Shown here piece after piece: positions 17,878 through 25,840 of a stretch of DNA of 63,392 bases; the first letter of the stretch is position 1, and every line of letters starts with the position of its first letter. This DNA comes from Rhizobium croatiense (lineage in GTDB: Bacteria > Pseudomonadota > Alphaproteobacteria > Rhizobiales > Rhizobiaceae): contig NZ_JAILYJ010000024.1 in the NCBI RefSeq assembly GCF_019793465.1, positions 1-63,392 of the forward strand. The letters run 5' to 3'. The translations under genes were made by a program, and so were the position numbers. The notes under the pieces are model-generated. The model was not told the origin of the DNA, did no database searches, and worked only from the letters and a program-made list of their open reading frames with translations.

Positions 17878-18450
17878 CTACTGGATCGTGTCCCAGTACG
17901 TGGCGTAGGTGACGGTAGGGAGTAAAGCCGAGCGCCCGCGCGTTTCATTGCGCTGTAGCGGGTGATCGGCTTTGCGGGCGGCCATCCTCATCAGCGGCTG
18001 GAGATAGATCAGATAACCGCCCACGGTGACAAGGATGCCGATCTGGAGTAGCGGCTCGGAGATGCTGGTCCCAACGAAACTGCCCACCGGTTCCGCTTCC
18101 GCAAAGATGATCGACAGCTCAACCCCCTCGAGCGTGGATTCCGATGGCGGCGTCTCGGCCCGATGCAGAACGCGCGCCCCGAGCCAAAGCGTGCTTTTTT
18201 CGCCCACCCAGCTTCTTTAGAGGTTGGAGGTGAATTTTATCGCGCCCTTCAACACTGCGACCGCGAGATAGAGGGATACGAGAAAGAGAAGAGACCGGTA
18301 TGACGCTTGCTCGGTCGCCTCATTGACGATCCGGCGCTGGAGTTCGAGAGGCGCCGCGCCGATAACGAAAAGAGCCAGGGACAGCCCTGCGACCAACGCC
18401 TGATGACGCCTTCCCATCAGCCAGATGAAGCCGAATAGTTCGGAGAGCAT
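17878..18450 (-). pseudogene. ABC exporter permease, nonsense-mutated and truncated
   Basis: From an ATG at 18450 the frame gives MLSELFGFIWLMGRRHQALV with hydrophobic helices typical of an ABC exporter membrane domain (LALFVIGAAPLELQRRIVNE). An in-frame TAA at 18217 interrupts SNL*RSWVGEK, and the same frame continues (WLGARVLHRAETPPSE, ISEPLLQIGILVTVGGYLIY) to about 17900, where it is cut. The nucleotide-binding domain is missing. Confidence 0.75.
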
Positions 18451-18536
18451 CGAATCCGTCGCGCCTCCGGTCTTTTGCGGGACGCGGCCGGACAATTAAA
18501 TCCTGGAGGGCCAGATGTTCATCGCGCACTCACGGG

Positions 18537-18680
18537 TCAGAGAGAGCGCTCGACGCGCCCGGTTCGGGAGTCGTGGGATGGCCTCACCAGTAGGACGCTC
18601 ACGACCGTCCCCACCATGAGGATCAGGATGATGAGGAGAAGCCTCGACACGACGGCGTCTGCGATGACCCTGACAAACAT
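18537..18680 (-). CDS. Small single-span membrane protein, 47 aa
   Basis: An ATG at 18680 with CTGGAG 8 nt upstream opens a 47-codon frame: MFVRVIADAVVSRLLLIILI, then a continuous hydrophobic helix, then a charged tail ending GRVERSL. It sits between the broken ABC exporter and the CBS-BON gene, all on the minus strand. No family is recognised. The combination of Shine-Dalgarno, one clean membrane helix and basic tail argues for a real gene, though the neighbours are decayed. Confidence 0.4.
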   Translation of the reverse strand: MFVRVIADAVVSRLLLIILILMVGTVVSVLLVRPSHDSRTGRVERSL

Positions 18681-18719
18681 GACGGAAACTCCAGGGACGA
18701 TTTCATAGTTTGAGAGAGC

Positions 18720-19378
18720 TCACCATGCGGTAGCCAGGGTGATGTTGTTTACCACGCCGCCGACGCCGCGGATGCTTTCCGCCGCCACCCTGGCCGCCGA
18801 GCATTCCAGCTCCGTCTCGACCTCTCCCCTCAGGGTGACTGCCCCGTTGGAGACGGTCGCATTGACGATGGGGAACCTTATTTCGAACTCGGTTTCCAGG
18901 CGGCCACGAACGGCCGTCCCTAGGGCCTCGTCGCCGGAAGCAGTACACTGCCGTCGAACATCGAGAAGCGCTCGCATCAAGTCGTGACGGCTGATTATGC
19001 CGGCGAGTCTGCCGTTCGGTGTTTGATGTCGTGGGCCTGCAGGAGTTCTGCGAGCTGGCTCGCGGTTGCGCTCGGGGCGGCGCTGACGACGGGCGTCGAC
19101 ATCACGTCCTTGACGCGCCAGCTTCGGGCCTTCACATAGTCCGCCAGTGCATCTTCGCGGTCGCGCGTATGCGGTACCGCCCGTCTCGCCCAGGATGACG
19201 CCACCCGGCGCAGCAGGTCTCCCCGGTGACGATGCCGGTGAGCCGCCCTTCGCCATCGATGACGGGCACCGCGCCGATCTTGCTGGCGTTGACGATCTCG
19301 ACGGCTTCCCTGACGTTGTGTCCCTCGTCGAGCGTCGTCACGGGGTCGTCATGATGTCTCTAGCAAGCATCGCGCTGT
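18720..19378 (-). pseudogene. CBS-CBS-BON domain protein, frameshifted
   Basis: The pieces form one ancestral gene: a start MLARDIMTTP at about 19378, then TTLDEGHNVREAVEIVNASK and VIDGEGRLTGIVTG (first CBS domain), DYVKARSWRVKDVMSTPVV with ASQLAELLQAHDIK (second CBS), and finally RLETEFEIRFPIVNATVSNG and ESIRGVGGVVNNITL (BON). They lie in three frames, with shifts near 19342, 19220 and 19025. CBS domains bind adenine nucleotides and BON domains bind lipid or membranes; such fusions are common in rhizobial stress clusters. The gene is inactive unless several sequencing errors are present. Confidence 0.78.
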
Positions 19379-19611
19379 CTCCTTTTCGATCGGACAATTA
19401 CGGAGCCAACTTGTTGAGCGCATTGACGTGGATCAAGGCAGACACGAAGCCGCGGGAGGCATTCTTCACGCGTCGTCGTCTCTGAAGCCTTCCGACGAAG
19501 TGCGGCGTCAGGCTCGCCCGCATTGCAACTTATTGAGGATCGAGGCGTTACGGTTCGGTCTCGTCCTCGCGCGGCGTACCAAATTCTTCCCGCGCCGTCG
19601 CAAGGAGTCTT

Positions 19612-20664
19612 ATGCAGCAACCCGTCAAGCTGGTATCCGTCGGCACCGCCGTTCCGCCACATGTCATCGACCAGCGTGACGCGGCGCGAGCCTCGCACAC
19701 CGCGTTCTCATCGCGATTTGACGATTTCGAAAAGCTGGCAAGGGTGTTCGAAACCTCGGGAATTCGGCGCCGCTATGCCGTCCGGCCGATCGAGTGGTAT
19801 CTCGAGACGTCGGGATGGCCCGAACGAAACCTCGCTCATATCGAGGGCGCGGGTGCAATGTTCGTCGCCGCCGCCAGCAAAGCTCTCGTGTCGGCGGGCA
19901 TTGCAGCAGGCGATGTCGACACGATCGTAACCGTCTCCTCGACTGGTATTGCGACACCTAGTCTGGAAGCGAGGGTAAGCCGAGAACTGGGCTTCCGGGA
20001 CGATGTCGAACGGGTTCCCGTGTTTGGCCTCGGCTGTGCCGGCGGAGTCTCTGGGCTTTCAATCGGGTCACGGCTGGCGGCATCCCGGCCAGGCTCAGTC
20101 GTGCTGGTGGTCGCCGTCGAGACCTGCACGTTGGCATTTCGCATGGACAAGCTTACGAAGGCGAACATCGTGGCGACCGCCCTCTTCGGCGACGGGGCCG
20201 CCGCCTGCGTGGTGCGTGCTAGTGAGACCGGTCTGGCCGAGGTCGAACTTGCAGGCCAGCATACGTGGCCCGACACGCTAGACATCATGGGATGGAGCGT
20301 CGATCCGGAGGGTCTGGGCGTGATCTTCGATCGTGCGATACCACCGTTCGCCGAAACTCATGTGCTGAAGGGCGTAACGTCCATACTCGCCCGATCAGAT
20401 CTTGCTCCTGCCGACGTTGACCGGTTTGCGTGCCACCCCGGTGGATCAAAGGTTATCACCGCCTTGGAATCGGCGCTTAAACTAAGCCAGGGAACCCTCG
20501 ACCAGGAACGTGAGGTTCTCTCGGACTATGGGAACATGTCCTCGCCAACCGCGCTGTTCGTACTCGAGAAGCTTCTTGCGCAAGGACTACCCAGGAGAAC
20601 TGTCCTGACGGCGATGGGACCGGGCTTCACCCTTAGCTGCCTCTCGTTGACGGCTGCAGCATGA
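19612..20664 (+). CDS. Type III polyketide synthase (chalcone/stilbene synthase family)
   Basis: A 350-aa thiolase-fold enzyme that extends an acyl-CoA starter with malonyl-CoA and cyclises the product. The catalytic triad is visible: Cys142 in GLGCAGG, His275 in CHPGG and Asn308 in YGNMSSPT. The length is typical of bacterial type III synthases, and the ATG follows AAGGAG by 7 nt. Bacterial relatives usually sit with an isoprenylcysteine-type methyltransferase and an oxidoreductase; here none follows, and a phosphoketolase remnant lies downstream on the other strand. The product (alkylresorcinol, pyrone or phloroglucinol) cannot be predicted. Confidence 0.92.
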   Translation: MQQPVKLVSVGTAVPPHVIDQRDAARASHTAFSSRFDDFEKLARVFETSGIRRRYAVRPIEWYLETSGWPERNLAHIEGAGAMFVAAASKALVSAGIAAGDVDTIVTVSSTGIATPSLEARVSRELGFRDDVERVPVFGLGCAGGVSGLSIGSRLAASRPGSVVLVVAVETCTLAFRMDKLTKANIVATALFGDGAAACVVRASETGLAEVELAGQHTWPDTLDIMGWSVDPEGLGVIFDRAIPPFAETHVLKGVTSILARSDLAPADVDRFACHPGGSKVITALESALKLSQGTLDQEREVLSDYGNMSSPTALFVLEKLLAQGLPRRTVLTAMGPGFTLSCLSLTAAA

Positions 20665-20884
20665 CCCGGCGATCATTCTCCAGGACGTATTAAGATCGCA
20701 TCGTTTGCAGAACGAACAGGACTCGAAACAGATAGCTGACGCTGCAAAGGCTGCGATTGCCGTGGGACACCCCAAGTCGAAGGCGAGGTTGCCACCTCGC
20801 ACTCGAATCCTTTCTCCTGCGTGCCGGCGTAGCTGCGGCAGTATGGCTGGTGGTAGTCGCTACCCAATCCGGTCCTCTGTCGCA

Positions 20885-21090
20885 CTAGGAGGAGCGTGCC
20901 CAGCGCCAATTCTGGATTTCCGGCAAGTCTTCTCCACGCTCCCGTACGAACGCCCGGTGCTCGTCGAGCTTTGCATGCAAGGCTGCCGTCACATCTGGCA
21001 CCTTTTCGGCGAGGCCGGGCACGCGCGCGATCGGTCGCGATGTCTATCTGCGTGTATCTGAACCATGCGATCCAGCCATGGCACTGAATG
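20885..21090 (-). pseudogene. 3' remnant of phosphoketolase
   Basis: The minus strand reads ARVPGLAEKVPDVTAALHAK, then LDEHRAFVRERGEDLPEIQN and WRW before a TAG. This is the characteristic C-terminus of xylulose-5-phosphate/fructose-6-phosphate phosphoketolase, which ends (D/N)MPEI-N-W-W. A frame change near 21045 separates the preceding piece. Only about 60 of roughly 790 residues remain. Confidence 0.6.
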
Positions 21091-21610
21091 TGCATCGGCA
21101 AACAAAAGCGGATTTACAACCAACGTTGTCAGATACGTCTCCCCCAAGCGGCATTGATGTCTCGGGGCCAGTGTCTCTCGATTACGCCTGTCATCGATCG
21201 CCGACCTCGGCAGGCCACAAGGAGTGGGAAACTTTGATCTCCTACGCACTTTGCTCATCGCTTCCCATTCCTAGCTGCATTGAAGCGTGGGGCAGAGTGA
21301 CTTCAAATAGGCGCTTCAGCGGAGTCCACCGACCGAGGCACTGGATGTTCGCAACCAACTGCCGCTTTTCCGGAAGATGATGAGTTAAGGTGGCAGGAAA
21401 CGGAATAAGACTGGTTGACGAGAAGCCCGGGAAAAACAACAGAAACTGGTTCGAAAGTTCTTGTTCGTTCATCAGCGCTTTTTGTTGGATTGTGAGAGCA
21501 CGGATCCTGCCAACTGCTTGGTAGCAGTGCTGTATTTCGTGCTCGATAGAACCTGCGAAGCCTTGTCCTCCATCGCAGCTCCTGTCTGCTTTGAGGTGCC
21601 CGCCTGCAAG
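21091..21610. other. No gene supported
   Basis: About 520 bp between the phosphoketolase remnant and the histidine kinase remnant. Short frames on both strands overlap each other and show no motif I recognise. Confidence 0.45.
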
Positions 21611-21619
21611 GGCTCTGTT

Positions 21620-22330
21620 GCAAGATCGACTCCGACTATGTCCTGATGTACCCGGCGATCCGCCCCGGCAGCTACGTCCTCATTTCCGTGACCGACACCG
21701 GCACCGGAATGACGTCCGATGTGATGGAGAGGGCTTTCGACCGTTCTTCACCGCGAAACCGACGGGCTCGGGAACGGGGCTTGGGCTGAGCATGGTCTAC
21801 GGTTTCGCAAAGCAATCCGCAGGGCACCTGCAGCTCTACAGCGAACTTGGCGAAGGGACGACGGTGCGCCTCTTTCTTCCACGCGCCGACGCCGGAAAGG
21901 ATTCTCATCCGAACGAGCAGCGGGCTGAGGAAGCCCCGCCTCGGGGCACGGAAACTATCCTGGTGGTCGAGGACGACGCGAGAGTTCGCCGAGTGACGGT
22001 CAGCCGCCTGCAGACGCTTGCCTACTTCGTGATCGAAGCTACGAACGGGATCGACGCGTTGAAGGAGCTGGAGGCGGGGCATGACGTAGCGCTCCTGTTC
22101 AGTGATGTGGCCATGCCGGGAATGAACGACGACGAACTGGCCCGGAATGTCCGGGAGCGCTGGCCGAGGGTGAAAATTCTCCTGACGTCGGGCTTTTCTG
22201 AACCCCATGCCGCGGACAAGGAGATCGAAGCGGGCGCCGGCTGGCTGAAGAAGCCGTACACTGCATCGGAGATGTCGACCCGTCTCAGGCTGCTGCTCGC
22301 CGCGAGGCCTAATAGCGATTCTGCTCGACA
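21620..22330 (+). pseudogene. Hybrid histidine kinase, 3' part with receiver domain
   Basis: This is the end of a hybrid sensor kinase. GSYVLISVTDTGTGMTSDVM, the D-box of the ATPase domain, is in one frame up to about 21735; then FFTAKPTGSGTGLGLSMVYG and the G-box continue in another, followed by a complete receiver domain: ETILVVEDDARVRR, phospho-acceptor Asp in LLFSDVAMPG, and Lys in GWLKKPYT. All sensor and dimerisation domains are missing and the ATPase domain is frameshifted. The receiver could fold if translated but lacks its own start. Confidence 0.78.
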
Positions 22331-22635
22331 GCAGGATTTCAATTTAGAAAAATCAAACCCGAACCTCAATCGCGCTGCCGTTGCGGGGACTCATATCTTT
22401 CTTCGCGGAAGATCCCAGCCTACGTCGCCACCCAAGGTCGCTCTCCAAGAACATCAATGGTCGCCTTGTGCTCGCGACGGAGGCTCTGCAACGGGTGGTG
22501 CGGAATTTCGTTCCGAAGACGAGATCTGCGCGCAAGTCGATCAAGGAAATTGGGCTCTATGCGAAGGGCGCTCAGCGGCGCCCTTGCTGCTGAGTGTGGG
22601 CAGAGCAGTAATGTCTAGCCAATCCCGATATTCGA

Positions 22636-23283
22636 TCACCCGACCGTCAGTCGGTCGTCGAGAGTGCTGATCCCTGGAGCGGACCATGCAGCGCGCTCCG
22701 CCGCCTGCCGTTCCGACCAGGTCTTCACCTTGCCGGAGAGGATTACCTTTCTGCCTTGGACGTCGATTCTGATTGCATCGGCCTCAAGAGCGGCGTCGCG
22801 CTGGAAAGCATCCTCGATGCGTTTCTTGACATCCACCGCCGTAATATGCGGCTTCAGCTCCACTAGGTTGGACACCCCTACTACGCCGGCGAGATCCCGC
22901 ACGGCGTCGTAGGCCGCGTTCTTTTGATATTGCCACTCGACCTCTCCCCGCAAGGTGATCCACCCTTTGAGGACCCGCACCTGCACCGAATCCTTTGGCA
23001 CGGAAACGTTCCAGTCGAGCATTTTGACAGCGCGCCGGGCGATGTAGTCGTCGTCTGTTTCCTTCGGCCCGAAAATCCGGACCTCGATATCGGCAGCTAT
23101 TCCGCGCACGCCCTTGACGCGACTAACCACGCGCTCTGCGGCTTCTTTCTCCGCGTAGGTGCGCACGTGACCAGTCAGTGTGACGATCCCGCTATCGACC
23201 GCGACGCCGATATCAGCCGCGTCGATGCTGGGCTCGAATTCCATTTCGTCGAGAATGTTCTGTCTGAGTTGAATGTCGTTCAT
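22636..23283 (-). CDS. Protein with three BON domains
   Basis: From the ATG at 23283, with GAAGGAGG in front, the protein has 215 aa and three consecutive BON repeats, each with the V-V-G-V pattern (GIVTLTGHVRTYAEKEAAER; GWITLRGEVEWQYQKNAAYD; KVILSGKVKTWSERQAAERA). BON domains bind membranes or phospholipids; the best known three-BON proteins are osmotically or stress induced. There is no signal peptide. It belongs with the CBS-BON and PDZ remnants nearby as the surviving part of a stress-gene cluster; that link is inference. Confidence 0.9.
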   Translation of the reverse strand: MNDIQLRQNILDEMEFEPSIDAADIGVAVDSGIVTLTGHVRTYAEKEAAERVVSRVKGVRGIAADIEVRIFGPKETDDDYIARRAVKMLDWNVSVPKDSVQVRVLKGWITLRGEVEWQYQKNAAYDAVRDLAGVVGVSNLVELKPHITAVDVKKRIEDAFQRDAALEADAIRIDVQGRKVILSGKVKTWSERQAAERAAWSAPGISTLDDRLTVG

Positions 23284-23406
23284 GACAACCTCCTTCAGGT
23301 TTGCGACGTGCCGATCGTGACAGCGCCGCAGATTTTCGTCGTTGATCTTCATCAAGCACGAGAGCGACCTTGGAATTTCAGCGGACAGAACACGGTCTGC
23401 GGGCTG

Positions 23407-23592
23407 CTACTGGGTCTGCACGTCAGCGGCCACGAAGAGGCGGTGGCCGTTCCTCACGACGGTGATGAGAGCACGGGCATGCTCCTTCACGAGTATTGAG
23501 AGGAGTTGCCCGACGTCCGTCACCGGCTGCTGGTCGAGAGCGACGATAACGTCGTCCGGCTGCAGGCCGGCCTGTGCCGATGATTGCACTGT
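23407..23592 (-). pseudogene. C-terminal PDZ remnant of a Do/HtrA-type protease
   Basis: The peptide SSAQAGLQPDDVIVALDQQP, then VTDVGQLLSILVKEHARALI and VVRNGHRLFVAA, is a standard PDZ domain end as in DegP-like periplasmic proteases. The protease domain is absent; upstream sequence in the frame is unrelated. It sits about 50 bp upstream of the BON gene on the same strand. Confidence 0.65.
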
Positions 23593-23984
23593 GGCGTTAT
23601 AACATATTGCCAAAGTCTATTTATGGGAACTGCAGTATCGAAGCCAGAAGTGCACCTGTGTTGTGGAGTCGTTAGCGGCCGTAGCCGCGCCATGACCAAT
23701 TCAAAATCAGCATCGAAGGTCACCATTCCGCCTTTAGCGTCATCACTGGCACAGATATTCCTGATACTCTGTGAAGCACATCTCGCCGCTCAGTTAGAAG
23801 CGTATAAGCGGATACGGCGGAATGGCGGGGACTCCATATAGTGCGGGATCAGGCGTTGTTACACACGTGGAACCAGGATGCTGAGCGCGAACGATTCGTA
23901 CGGCGCGATGAGCCTGCGCCATTAGTGCACGTCGCGCGAGGCCCGCCGCTTTATTTGATATTCAAGAGCAACGGCACCTAAGAC
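23593..23984. other. No gene supported
   Basis: About 390 bp between the PDZ remnant and the TetR gene. I see no coding region with family character and no convincing repeat. Confidence 0.45.
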
Positions 23985-24614
23985 TTATGTTCGAAAAGGT
24001 AATGACGCTAACGTGATATCGACGATCGACATAAGATGGGATCGCGATGCGCCATCGCGTGCGAGGGTCGACATGCCCTGCGCAACAGCCATGATGAGCC
24101 CCGCAAGCGCTACCGGATTTACGTCTGGGCCTATTTCGCCTTTATCTATGGCGTAGGAAATTCGAATCAGTAGCTGTGCCTCAAGATGGCGCCTGATGCC
24201 GGCAAGCATCTCCTGCAGATCCATCGAGTCTTGTGAACAGCTTATGACCGACGTTGCCAGCAAGCAGCCCCGAGGGGTTTCCTCTCCGGTAAACTTGGTA
24301 GCCGCATTGACAAGCAACTCGTGGACGACCTCCGTGAGCGACTTTCCGTCGCTGACCACGTCCTCAACTGCCGGCCCGCTCGCGAGATAGAGTTCGACAG
24401 CCTCCAGAAACAACCGCTTCTTGTCTCCGAAGGCGGTGTAGATGCTCGACGGTTTGACCCCGAGCGCGGCGGTCAATGTGGCGAGAGATGTCCCTTCATA
24501 GCCGTACCGCCAGAACAGCACCATCGCCTTTTGGAGAGCAGCATCCCGGTCAAAGGACAGGGGCCGTCCACCCTTCCTAGGCGCATGATAAAGGTCGTCA
24601 ATCATAGTGATCAT
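23985..24614 (-). CDS. TetR/AcrR-family transcriptional regulator
   Basis: About 209 aa with a clear N-terminal TetR HTH (ALQKAMVLFWRYGYEGTSLA, TLTAALGVKPSSIYTAFGDK, KRLFLEAV) and a C-terminal ligand domain of the kind seen with SDR genes (ETPRGCLLATSVISCS). Starts at 24614 and 24605 are both possible; neither has a strong ribosome site. It is divergent from an SDR gene 70 bp away, and an inverted repeat in the gap is a likely operator. It probably represses that SDR and itself. Confidence 0.9.
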   Translation of the reverse strand: MITMIDDLYHAPRKGGRPLSFDRDAALQKAMVLFWRYGYEGTSLATLTAALGVKPSSIYTAFGDKKRLFLEAVELYLASGPAVEDVVSDGKSLTEVVHELLVNAATKFTGEETPRGCLLATSVISCSQDSMDLQEMLAGIRRHLEAQLLIRISYAIDKGEIGPDVNPVALAGLIMAVAQGMSTLARDGASRSHLMSIVDITLASLPFRT

Positions 24615-24624
24615 TATTAAACTC

Positions 24625-24677
24625 TTGACGGCTGTGTTCAAGTCCCATAAATGTGTTTCCTAGTGATTGATAGGAAA
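24625..24677 (+). promoter_or_regulatory. Promoter and operator for the SDR gene
   Basis: TTGACG (24625-24630) and TAAATG (24648-24653) with 17-bp spacing look like a -35/-10 pair facing the SDR. Directly after it is a perfect inverted repeat TTTCCTA-N8-TAGGAAA (24656-24677), well placed to block transcription when bound by the divergent TetR protein. Confidence 0.5.
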
Positions 24678-24684
24678 TTAAGAT

Positions 24685-25428
24685 ATGCAAAAGCTTACTG
24701 GGAAAGTCGCGATCGTGACCGGGTCGTCGAAGGGCATTGGCGCTGGCATTGCTGAGCGCTTGGCTGCGGATGGCGCCTCTGTAATCGTGAACTACGCCCG
24801 ATCGTCGGACATGGCGCAGGCCGTCGTCGATAGAATTACGGCGGCTGGCGGCTCCGCATTCGCAATCAAAGCCGACATCTCCAACCCGGCCGAAATTTCG
24901 TCCCTCGTTCGCGCTACCATCGAGAAGTTCGGAAAGTTGGACATTCTCATCAACAATGCGGCTGTCTATAAAATGGACAGCCTTGAAAGCCTAACCGCTG
25001 CGAGCATCGACGAGCACTTTGCTCTTAACGTGCGCGGCCTTCTTCTTATGACGCAGGCCGCGGCTCGCGAATTGGGTGAAGGAGGCGTGATCGTTAATAT
25101 CAGCTCCGGAATGGCGCAAAGTCCTTATCCTACTGTGCACGCTTACTGCTCAACGAAGGGAGCGGTCAACACGCTCACGCGGTCTCTCGCGCTTGAGCTG
25201 GGATCTCGCAAGATTCGGGTAGTAGGGATCGCCCCCGGTTTCACCGCCACGGAAGGCAACGCCGATATCCGAGACGTTGCGTCCGATGGCTACTTGATCG
25301 GTAAAACGCCGCTAGGTCGAATAGGCGAGCCTACTGACATCGCCGCAGCAGTCTCCTTCGCGGTATCTAGCGACGCGGATTGGATAACGGGAAGCACGAT
25401 CGACGTCGCGGGCGGCATGATCTTTTAG
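24685..25428 (+). CDS. SDR-family oxidoreductase under TetR control
   Basis: A 247-aa classical short-chain dehydrogenase: TGSSKGIG at 12-19, NNAA at about 90-93 in place of NNAG, active-site Ser in VNISSGMAQS, YCSTK, and the C-terminal DWITGSTIDVAGGM typical of the FabG-like group. It is divergent from a TetR gene with a shared operator region. It probably reduces a small carbonyl compound that also acts as inducer; the substrate is unknown. Confidence 0.92.
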   Translation: MQKLTGKVAIVTGSSKGIGAGIAERLAADGASVIVNYARSSDMAQAVVDRITAAGGSAFAIKADISNPAEISSLVRATIEKFGKLDILINNAAVYKMDSLESLTAASIDEHFALNVRGLLLMTQAAARELGEGGVIVNISSGMAQSPYPTVHAYCSTKGAVNTLTRSLALELGSRKIRVVGIAPGFTATEGNADIRDVASDGYLIGKTPLGRIGEPTDIAAAVSFAVSSDADWITGSTIDVAGGMIF

Positions 25429-25840
25429 ATATTACCATCGAGCGACCGCGCAACGGTCGTTCTCAATGCGATCGAATTCTATTATCCTGGGTCAAGGGAT
25501 AGCACGCAGTTAAACTCATGGGGTCGTCCAATCGCAGCCGGGCGCGTCAATAGTAAGTTGTGTCGAAGCAGCGCTTCCGGGTGCATTGTTGTCATCGCGT
25601 TCCATATCGCTCGCCGCATGAAGGAGCTTGCCGGCCCGAGCGAGATCACCTTCACCGTCTTCGACGAGATCGGCTATGCCGAAGCGGCTCCGGCTCAGTG
25701 AGCCGGCCGTACACTCATGTATGATCGCCCGGATATGTCCGGGTCGATCTTAGGGACGCTTGAGTTCGCCAGCCGGTGCAAGATTTATGGTGAAAAATAC
25801 AATAATAATGTGCACCATTGTGGCAACCTGGGGGAACGAC
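25429..25840. other. Intergenic region with a coding-like fragment
   Basis: About 410 bp. On the plus strand a frame ending at 25701 reads IVVIAFHIARRMKELAGPSE, ITFTVFDEIGYAEAA, protein-like but with no start and no family I recognise; it may be a decayed gene tail. The rest is probably the upstream region of the next gene. Confidence 0.35.
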
